From positions 1 to 64,000 of the forward strand of contig NZ_JACXIZ010000012.1 of the NCBI RefSeq assembly GCF_014705605.1: a stretch of DNA of 64,000 nt, written 5' to 3'. Of the stretch, positions 58,717 through 64,000 are shown piece by piece. Made by a program: the position numbers and the translations under genes. The notes below the pieces were generated by a model that saw only the letters and a list, made by a program, of their open reading frames with translations, was not told where the DNA came from and ran no database searches. This stretch comes from Paenibacillus sabuli (GTDB lineage Bacteria; Bacillota; Bacilli; Paenibacillales; Paenibacillaceae). Numbering within the stretch: the first letter of the stretch is position 1; the number at the start of each line of letters is the position of its first letter.

Positions 58717-59027
58717 CTACATGCTTCCCGAATCCTGCACCGATCCATTCAGAACAGACGGCAATTCGGCGATCGCCGCCGCCACCGCATTCGCATTCGC
58801 AAAAGGCGCCTCGCCGAGCAGGCGCTTGATCAGCTCGGGCGTCCCGCGCTCAGCTCGAGCTCTTCGTCCCAGCCCGGCTCAGGCTCCTGGCCTGGCGCTC
58901 CCGTCTTGCCTGCGGCCGGCTCCTCGTACCCGGCATACAGCAGGAACAGCAGCAGGTGCCCGACGCCGTACAGATCGCTTGCCGGCCGAGGCTCGCGCAT
59001 GCGCCGCTTCACCTCATTTGCATTCAT
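58717..59027 (-). pseudogene. remnant of a PrkD-like serine/threonine protein kinase, frameshifted
   Basis: The minus strand encodes PASDLYGVGHLLLFLLYAGY, the sequence after the activation segment of a eukaryotic-type kinase, and then ELELSAG before the frame runs into a stop. Adding one base at a G run near 58840 restores TPELIKRLLGEAPFANANAV and a normal C-terminus ending at 58717. No N-terminal lobe or catalytic loop is found upstream: the codon before the first ATG is a stop and the region contains another gene's terminator. So both an N-terminal loss and a frameshift are seen. PrkD/YbdM similarity is from memory of the family. A sequencing error could explain the frameshift but not the missing lobe. 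Confidence 0.7.
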
Positions 59028-59137
59028 TCAAGCATAGCAGGAAGAACGGGAGAAACCAACCCGCCGCCTTATCCGCCGCGTCATAGCCACCATCCGCGTC
59101 ACTCGCGATACGGGCACGGCTATTACAAACGCAAATA

Positions 59138-59173
59138 CAGCAGCTTCTCGAGCTGAGGCTCGTGAAGCTGCTG
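59138..59173 (-). terminator. terminator after the reductase gene
   Basis: CAGCAGCTTC-T-CGAGC and GCTCG-T-GAAGCTGCTG form a 15-bp stem with one T-T mismatch and a four-base loop; on the minus strand it is followed by TATTTGCGTTTG, a moderate T-rich tail. It lies about 53 bases beyond the reductase stop. On the plus strand the stem is not followed by a T run. Confidence 0.7.
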
Positions 59174-59225
59174 TGCGGAAGGAGCTTTCGGGTTGTGCGT
59201 TTCGGTGCGCCAAGCGCTCCTTTTC

Positions 59226-60266
59226 TCAGCGCTCGTTTTGATTCTTAACCTGCGTCAGCACGCGATTGCGCGACTTGAATCGATCATTGTGGGAGGAGAC
59301 GTAAGCCGAGGGCGGCGCTTCCGGGTCCAGGTACCGCTTGGCGCTGTTGACCGCCAATACCGCATCCGTAAAGGCTCCGGCAATCAAGCGCACCTTGCTG
59401 CCATAAGCGGCGCAGTCGCCGGCGGCAAAAATACCCGGAATGTTGGTCTCAGCCCGCTCGCTCACGTTCAAGCCCCATTCGCCCAGCTCGAAACCCCAGC
59501 TTTTTAGAATACCGGTATCGCGGCTGTACCCGTGGTTGACCACCACGGCATCGACATCATGCAGCTCCGTAGACCCGTCTTCCACGTTGCGAATCGTGAC
59601 AGCATGAATCAGGTCGCGTTCTCCGTGCAGCGCCTCTACTTGATAGGGCGTGCGAACCTTCGTCGCCGCCCGCATGTCGGCGACATGCCGTTCCATTGCC
59701 GTGAACTCAGGTTTTCGGTGTACGACCGTCACTCGCTCCGCTACTTCGGACAAGGCGTTAGCCCAATCTACGGCCGAATTGCCGCCCCCCGAGATGAGGA
59801 TGCGTTTGCCGGCAAATTGGGAAAGATTTTGTACGGTATAATATAGATTCGTCAACTCGTAGCGATTTGCCCCTTCAATCTCCAGCTTTTGAAGCGATGT
59901 GACGCCACGGCCGACCGCCACTACAATGGTCCGCGTATAGTGTCTTTCCCCGGACGCCGTCTTCAGTTCAAGCGTGTCGTCGGACAAACGATCGACATGC
60001 ACAATACGTTGATTAAACAACACCGTTGGCTGAAAAACGACTGCCTGCTCGGACAACCAGCCGATCAATTTTTCGCACCGGATCGGCGGAATGCCGCCTA
60101 CGTCCCAAATCATTTTTTCCGGGTACGTATGCAAAAAACCGCCAAGCGCATTTTGGGCTTCAACAAGCTTGATCTTCATATCCCGCATGCCGCCGTAAAA
60201 AGCGGCATACATACCGGCAGGTCCGCCCCCGATAATCGTCATGTCATACAACTCATCACTGGGCAT
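59226..60266 (-). CDS. ferredoxin-NADP reductase family oxidoreductase (IruO/YcgT-like)
   Basis: 346 residues of the thioredoxin reductase-like FNR2 type. FAD site IIGGGPAGMYAAFYGG at the start, NADPH site ISGGGNSAVDWANALSE near 157, and the second FAD motif GIFAAGDCAAY near 290. There is no CxxC redox pair, so it is not a thioredoxin reductase. Relatives are B. subtilis YumC/YcgT and S. aureus IruO, an NADPH-dependent reductase that releases iron from hydroxamate siderophores and supplies haem oxygenases. The tight link to a siderophore-binding gene (18-base gap) and a Fur site favours an iron role. Confidence 0.88.
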   Translation of the reverse strand: MPSDELYDMTIIGGGPAGMYAAFYGGMRDMKIKLVEAQNALGGFLHTYPEKMIWDVGGIPPIRCEKLIGWLSEQAVVFQPTVLFNQRIVHVDRLSDDTLELKTASGERHYTRTIVVAVGRGVTSLQKLEIEGANRYELTNLYYTVQNLSQFAGKRILISGGGNSAVDWANALSEVAERVTVVHRKPEFTAMERHVADMRAATKVRTPYQVEALHGERDLIHAVTIRNVEDGSTELHDVDAVVVNHGYSRDTGILKSWGFELGEWGLNVSERAETNIPGIFAAGDCAAYGSKVRLIAGAFTDAVLAVNSAKRYLDPEAPPSAYVSSHNDRFKSRNRVLTQVKNQNER

Positions 60267-60284
60267 AGCGATCCCCCCTCTCGC

Positions 60285-61277
60285 CTACTCGGCGGTCCGC
60301 GCCAGCAAGTCTTCGATCTTGCCGGTGTTGGCAATATAGCCCAGGGAAAGCCACAACGAGGCGTCAACCTCGTAAATTTGGTCGTTCTGGTAGGCGGGGA
60401 GGCCTTGCCACAGCGGACTTGCCAACAATTCCTCGGCCTGCGCCTTGCCGTTATCATTGATGACAAGAATAATATGGTCGGCAGTGAGTTGCGGGATAAC
60501 CTCCATAGAGATGGAGATGTTGCCGTCCTCCGGCAACGTCTCGACCAGCGCAGCCGGCTTCAAGCCGAGGTCGTCGTACAGCAGCTCGCCGCTGAACGGA
60601 TCGTCGGTCCGATAGAGACGAATATCCTTGTCATTGGCAATCCGCACGAGCGCGAACGTGTCCGTTCCTACCTGCCGCTGCAGACGCTCGCGCGCATCGC
60701 TCAGCGATTGGTCATACGTCTCGAGCAGTTGCTGCGCCTTCTCCGATTCTCCGACCAAGGTTCCGATCGTCAATAAAATGTCCTTCCACCCGCTCGTGGA
60801 GGCATCAATGGCATACGTCGGCGCAATTTTGGCATAAGGCTCAATCTTGTCGGCTGCCAGCACGAGGGAATGCGTGATAATCAAATCCGGATCGAGCTCC
60901 AGCACCCGCTCCGGAGCCGGCATCGGCGTGCTGCCGGCCAGCGGCACGTCCGCAATATAGCGCTGTAAATAAGCTGCGCCGGCTCCGCCAAAATTAAATT
61001 GGAGCAGCGGTGTCAAGCCGAGCGCCACAAGCGGGTCTTCTAAGTAAACGCCAAGAATCCGCTGCGGCTTGCCGGTAATCTTCACTTCCCGCCCGTAATC
61101 GTCCGTATACATGATCGGTTGGTCGGAATGGCTTTCCGCAGAGTCGGACGTCGGCGATGCATGGTCCGATTCGGATTGTGAGGATTGCGACGGGCTCGTC
61201 CCGCCGCAGGCGGTGACAAGGACGAGGCTGCACAGACAAATCAAACATGTCCACCATTTGATACCGTTGTAATTCAT
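60285..61277 (-). CDS. ferric-siderophore ABC transporter substrate-binding lipoprotein
   Basis: 330 residues. Signal peptide WWTCLICLCSLVLVTACGG with lipobox VTAC (Cys near 22), a Ser-rich linker, then a class III (FepB/FhuD-like) binding domain: KITGKPQRILGVYLEDPLVAL, LDPDLIITHSLV and GLPAYQNDQIYEVDASLWLS. No permease or ATPase is next to it, so it must use components encoded elsewhere. ATG 61277 lies after GGAGGTCATC. A Fur box covers the promoter. The ligand cannot be told. Confidence 0.93.
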   Translation of the reverse strand: MNYNGIKWWTCLICLCSLVLVTACGGTSPSQSSQSESDHASPTSDSAESHSDQPIMYTDDYGREVKITGKPQRILGVYLEDPLVALGLTPLLQFNFGGAGAAYLQRYIADVPLAGSTPMPAPERVLELDPDLIITHSLVLAADKIEPYAKIAPTYAIDASTSGWKDILLTIGTLVGESEKAQQLLETYDQSLSDARERLQRQVGTDTFALVRIANDKDIRLYRTDDPFSGELLYDDLGLKPAALVETLPEDGNISISMEVIPQLTADHIILVINDNGKAQAEELLASPLWQGLPAYQNDQIYEVDASLWLSLGYIANTGKIEDLLARTAE

Positions 61278-61299
61278 GATGACCTCCATCAATTCATAA

Positions 61300-61320
61300 T
61301 GATAATCAATATCAATTATA
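61300..61320 (-). promoter_or_regulatory. Fur box and -10 element
   Basis: The minus strand reads TGATATTGATTATCA at 61314-61300, matching the 7-1-7 Fur consensus TGATAATNATTATCA at 13 of 14 fixed positions. It directly follows a TATAAT at 61320-61315. No good -35 hexamer is seen 16-18 bases further up, which fits a promoter that needs an activator such as the Btr-like protein encoded upstream. Confidence 0.8.
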
Positions 61321-61375
61321 AATGCGGCGTTCAATGAAAGCCATGGAGAATCCGTATCAGGTTATGGGACAATAC

Positions 61376-63019
61376 TTAGCTGAAAAGCGCGGCTGCCGCT
61401 TGCAAGACCCATAAATGCGCATGCGGCGTATACTCAAACCACAAGCCCCTGTCCACACGATGAACCTTGCGACTGTGCACGGCGCGAAGCGTGCGCCATG
61501 CAGAACTGCGGTATAACGTCTGCAAGTCGTGACGAGCGGCCGTCCCGCTGTCGGCAATAAGTAAAATACGATCCGCGTCAATCGATGCCAATTGCTCCGG
61601 CTGCATCGGATGCAGCGCCGTAGGCGGCGTAAAGGCCGGAGCGAAGCCCAGGTCCTCGTACATGACGCTGCCCGCATGCCGCCGCCCAACCAAGACCATG
61701 CCTTGGTCAGTCGCGCCTACAATCAGCAACGATTCGCGGCGAACCGCCGCCGGAATGCGACGACGCACGTGTTCGGCTCGTCGATCGTATTGCTGCAGCC
61801 AACGCTCCGCTTGTGTTTCCTTATGCAAAAAAGTCGCGGCGAGACGAAACATGGTTCGCCAATGCACGGTATCGTGCCATGGCAGCACAAGGACAGGCGC
61901 AAGACGCTTCAGCTCCGCAATCTGATGCGATCCGATATTTTCTCGAACCACAATCAGGTCCGGTTCGTGCCTGGCCAATGTTTGCAACACAATGCCCGGA
62001 TCCTGCAAATGATCCAAACGAACCGCCACATCGTCCGCGTATCGGTCGTGATACTCCCGTACATACCTGGGATCCAGACGCGCTCCGCTCGGAATGATCT
62101 GCAACGCGAGCAAATACCCGATTGTATGATAATTCAACGCCACAGCTCTGTAATGGTTGCTCGTTCGGTATGCGCTGGGCGTAATGCCCAGTTTTTGCTT
62201 GAATCTGCGGCTGAAGTAACCCTCGTCCTCGTAGCCTACCGTACGCGAGACATCGCGAACCGGCATGTTCGGCGCGCGGCGCAACCAGCGCTGTGCCTCC
62301 TCGAGGCGTCGCTCGGCGATGTAATCCAGCGGGCTGCACCCGTAGACCTTTCTAAAAAGCTGCATAAAATACCCCTCGCTCGTGCCTGTGCGGCGAGCCA
62401 GATGTTCAATTGACAGCTTGACGGCAAAGTGCCGGTCCATATAGCGCCGTGTCTCCTCAATCGCCATTCGGGGATCGAGCTTGACCGTCTCATGCGTCTG
62501 ACGCAGCAATACGTAGAGCAATTCCTGAAACAACGCCTGGCAGCGAAACCGATCCAATTCGTCTCCATTCCAGTGCGTACTCAAGGACAGGCAGAGGCGT
62601 TGCACATCCCGATCGAGATGCGGAATAACCAGACGTTGCTCAGGCAAGCGCAGATGCGGCGCGGGCCCCGCCGAGGAGGCCCAGTCGGCCTGAAAGAAAA
62701 AGGTCCACACTGTACAGCCGCCGGAGAAGCCGAAGCACACTTCGTCTCCAGGCTCGCAGACCACGGAAAAAGGCTGACGGCGTTCCAATCGCTCGCCGTT
62801 GATGCCGCATCGGACGCTGGCACCATCGTTCGGATAAAATACGTTTAACATGTAGCGCTCCGAGCGCGTCGTCTCATCCGGCCCAGGCGATTCTTCATCG
62901 AAGCAGGCGCGGCGCAGATCCCACAGCTTAACGCTCAGATCGCTCCAGCCGGCAACGGCAAGCTCAAGCGCGCCGCGGCCAGTGGCATATCCGGCATTTT
63001 GCAAACGTTCATTCCTCAT
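61376..63019 (-). CDS. Btr-like AraC regulator fused to a siderophore-binding domain
   Basis: 547 residues in three parts: an N-terminal sensor-like region (1-165), an AraC DNA-binding domain with two helix-turn-helix units (about 168-270; LSIEHLARRTGTSEGYFMQL and VRDVSRTVGYEDEGYFSRRF), and a C-terminal FeuA/FhuD-like substrate-binding domain (about 280-545; LARHEPDLIVVREN, SSAWRTLRAVHSRKVHRVDR). B. subtilis Btr has this layout and activates the bacillibactin uptake genes when it binds the siderophore. The window's protein probably activates the adjacent lipoprotein-reductase genes. Start ATG 63019 follows AAAAGGGGAACG. Confidence 0.9.
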   Translation of the reverse strand: MRNERLQNAGYATGRGALELAVAGWSDLSVKLWDLRRACFDEESPGPDETTRSERYMLNVFYPNDGASVRCGINGERLERRQPFSVVCEPGDEVCFGFSGGCTVWTFFFQADWASSAGPAPHLRLPEQRLVIPHLDRDVQRLCLSLSTHWNGDELDRFRCQALFQELLYVLLRQTHETVKLDPRMAIEETRRYMDRHFAVKLSIEHLARRTGTSEGYFMQLFRKVYGCSPLDYIAERRLEEAQRWLRRAPNMPVRDVSRTVGYEDEGYFSRRFKQKLGITPSAYRTSNHYRAVALNYHTIGYLLALQIIPSGARLDPRYVREYHDRYADDVAVRLDHLQDPGIVLQTLARHEPDLIVVRENIGSHQIAELKRLAPVLVLPWHDTVHWRTMFRLAATFLHKETQAERWLQQYDRRAEHVRRRIPAAVRRESLLIVGATDQGMVLVGRRHAGSVMYEDLGFAPAFTPPTALHPMQPEQLASIDADRILLIADSGTAARHDLQTLYRSSAWRTLRAVHSRKVHRVDRGLWFEYTPHAHLWVLQAAAALFS

Positions 63020-63118
63020 CCTGACGTTCCCCTTTTACGTTGTGTACAATCCTTTTAGTCGATTATACACGAAGCCCGCCGTTTGAGTGCGCGCGTCTGC
63101 GTCGCTCCCTCGCACCGG

Positions 63119-64000
63119 TTACCGCTCGGCCGCAGCCAGCGCTCTCTCCAGCAGCGCCAGAGACGCGCAGCCGTCGGCCAGCGTCGATTCGGCAATCGGC
63201 TCGCCGCTCGACAAGCGATCGATAAAATAGCGCAATTCATTGTAGTACCCGCCGAGGCTGCTGATATTGCCGCCGCTATCGCCGGATGCAGCGCCGCTCA
63301 GATCCGGCTGCTCCAGCTCCGGCTCCAGCACCTCGCCGCTCGCCGTAAAGACGCGGAGCGTGGGCGCGGCGTTCGAGCTGAAGACGACTGTCGCTTGCTC
63401 GAACTGCACAGTGAAGGCCATCTCCAACGGAAAGGATGGCGGGTAATCCCAGCCGCCCTCGAGCCCGACGACGACGTCGCCGTAGCGGTACAGACTATGA
63501 ATATGGACATTCGCGCCGCGATCCCGGACGAGCTCGGTGCTGATGCGCTGGGGCTCCCCCAGCAAGGCGCGCACATAATCGACGTCATGGATGTGCAGGT
63601 CCAGCGCCGCCGAGCCGCTCTTCGCCTCGTCGTCCAGCCACTGCTCCCATACCCAGTCGGGATGCGGGCTCCGCCTTGTGAACACAGCCGAGGTCAGCTT
63701 GCCGTAGCGTCCTGCCTCATAGATGCGCCGCAGCTCCGTGTACTCCGGCCAAAAACGAATACACTGCCCGATCATCACCGCGGCTCCGGTCTCCTCCTGC
63801 TTGCGCAGCAGGCGCGCCGCCTCCTCGCTGTTGCGGCAGACGGGCTTCTCGATGAACAGATTCATGCCCTTGTCCATCGCCTGCAGCGCCAGCTCGGCGT
63901 GCAAAAACGTCGGCAGGCAGATGTCGACCGTGTTGATGTCCGCCTGGGCCATCATCTCCTCGGCCGAAGCGAAGACCGCAGCGCCCAGCGGCTCGGCCAG
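63119..64000 (-). CDS. Gfo/Idh/MocA family oxidoreductase (5' end beyond window)
   Basis: The C-terminal 293 or so residues of an NAD(P)-dependent sugar or inositol-type dehydrogenase. [15 protein letters not shown] (the EKP motif with the catalytic-region Lys), followed by FWPEYTELRRIYEAGRYGKL and DLHIHDVDYVRALLGEP, identify the family. The reading frame continues to the right edge (LAEPLGAAVFASAEEMMAQA), so the Rossmann GxGxxG start is missing from the window. Substrate unknown. A 99-base gap separates it from the regulator gene. Confidence 0.9.
   Translation of the reverse strand: MAEPLGAAVFASAEEMMAQADINTVDICLPTFLHAELALQAMDKGMNLFIEKPVCRNSEEAARLLRKQEETGAAVMIGQCIRFWPEYTELRRIYEAGRYGKLTSAVFTRRSPHPDWVWEQWLDDEAKSGSAALDLHIHDVDYVRALLGEPQRISTELVRDRGANVHIHSLYRYGDVVVGLEGGWDYPPSFPLEMAFTVQFEQATVVFSSNAAPTLRVFTASGEVLEPELEQPDLSGAASGDSGGNISSLGGYYNELRYFIDRLSSGEPIAESTLADGCASLALLERALAAAER

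Noticed and set aside
58956-59156. Plus-strand frame ending in RYGHGYYKRKYSSFSS, rich in His, Arg and Tyr
   Set aside because: The composition looks like small basic proteins of this group, but there is no good start with a ribosome binding site, and it runs through the kinase remnant and into the reductase terminator.
59028-59213. Minus-strand frame directly upstream of the kinase remnant
   Set aside because: It overlaps the terminator hairpin and has no kinase-like sequence, so it does not supply the missing N-terminal lobe.
59226-60266. Thioredoxin reductase
   Set aside because: The overall fold matches, but there is no redox-active CxxC between the FAD and NADPH segments.

Overview
The window comes from a high-GC, endospore-forming Bacillota, most likely of the Paenibacillaceae. 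The reasons are the presence of pdaB, kbaA, gerD, cwlD, sigH and a SpoIIM-type protein, the zinc-type ribosomal proteins, and a gene order that largely mirrors (on the opposite strand) the rrn - pdaB - kbaA - gerD - salA - cwlD - rpsI ... rpsL - rpoC - rpoB ... sigH - cysS - gltX - pinL - disA - radA segment of Bacillus subtilis. Genus and species cannot be fixed from sequence reading alone. Almost everything is on the minus strand, co-directional with the 16S rRNA gene that begins at the left edge.

Layout from left to right. 1-319: 5' end of a 16S rRNA gene, its leader and two tandem promoters. 316-5680: a sporulation and germination block (hypothetical protein, SpoIIM-like protein, pdaB, kbaA, gerD, salA, cwlD) with recognisable SigE- and SigG-type promoters. 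5861-7736: a two-gene sulfate assimilation unit (sat, cysH) set between the ribosomal block and cwlD. 7879-25044: rpsI-rplM, truA and the long S10-spc-alpha ribosomal protein cluster including secY, adk, map, infA, a KOW protein and rpoA. 25289-30020: the str cluster (tuf, fusA, rpsG, rpsL, L7Ae-like). 30241-37475: rpoC and rpoB. 37837-42005: an RsmC-type methyltransferase, rplL, rplJ with its L10 leader, rplA, rplK, nusG, secE, rpmG. 42321-50246: sigH, then the cysteine T-box operon cysE-cysS-mrnC-rlmB-yacP, gltX, and a fused ispD-ispF gene. 50405-55522: pinL, a small Cys-containing protein on the plus strand, pssA, disA, radA. 55617-59027: an orphan membrane histidine kinase, a GH3 lipoprotein, and a frameshifted protein kinase remnant. 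59226-63019: an iron module (IruO/YcgT-like reductase, siderophore-binding lipoprotein, Fur box, Btr-like regulator). 63119-64000: the start-truncated end of a Gfo/Idh/MocA oxidoreductase.

The genes fit together as core transcription and translation (RNA polymerase, ribosome, EF-Tu, EF-G, SecYE, Cys and Glu tRNA charging), with cysteine supply tied to tRNA-Cys charging by a T-box and to sulfate by sat-cysH. The more unusual parts are the in-frame IspDF fusion that keeps a ribosome binding site for IspF, the sat-cysH insertion with a palindromic element, the absence of ECF transporter genes next to rplQ and of ctsR-mcsAB-clpC next to radA, the compact iron module with a perfect-looking Fur site, the histidine kinase with an enlarged ATP-binding domain, and the decaying kinase gene. 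I saw no CRISPR array, transposase, prophage or tRNA gene. No wholly new system is evident; the iron module and the IspDF gene are the best leads.
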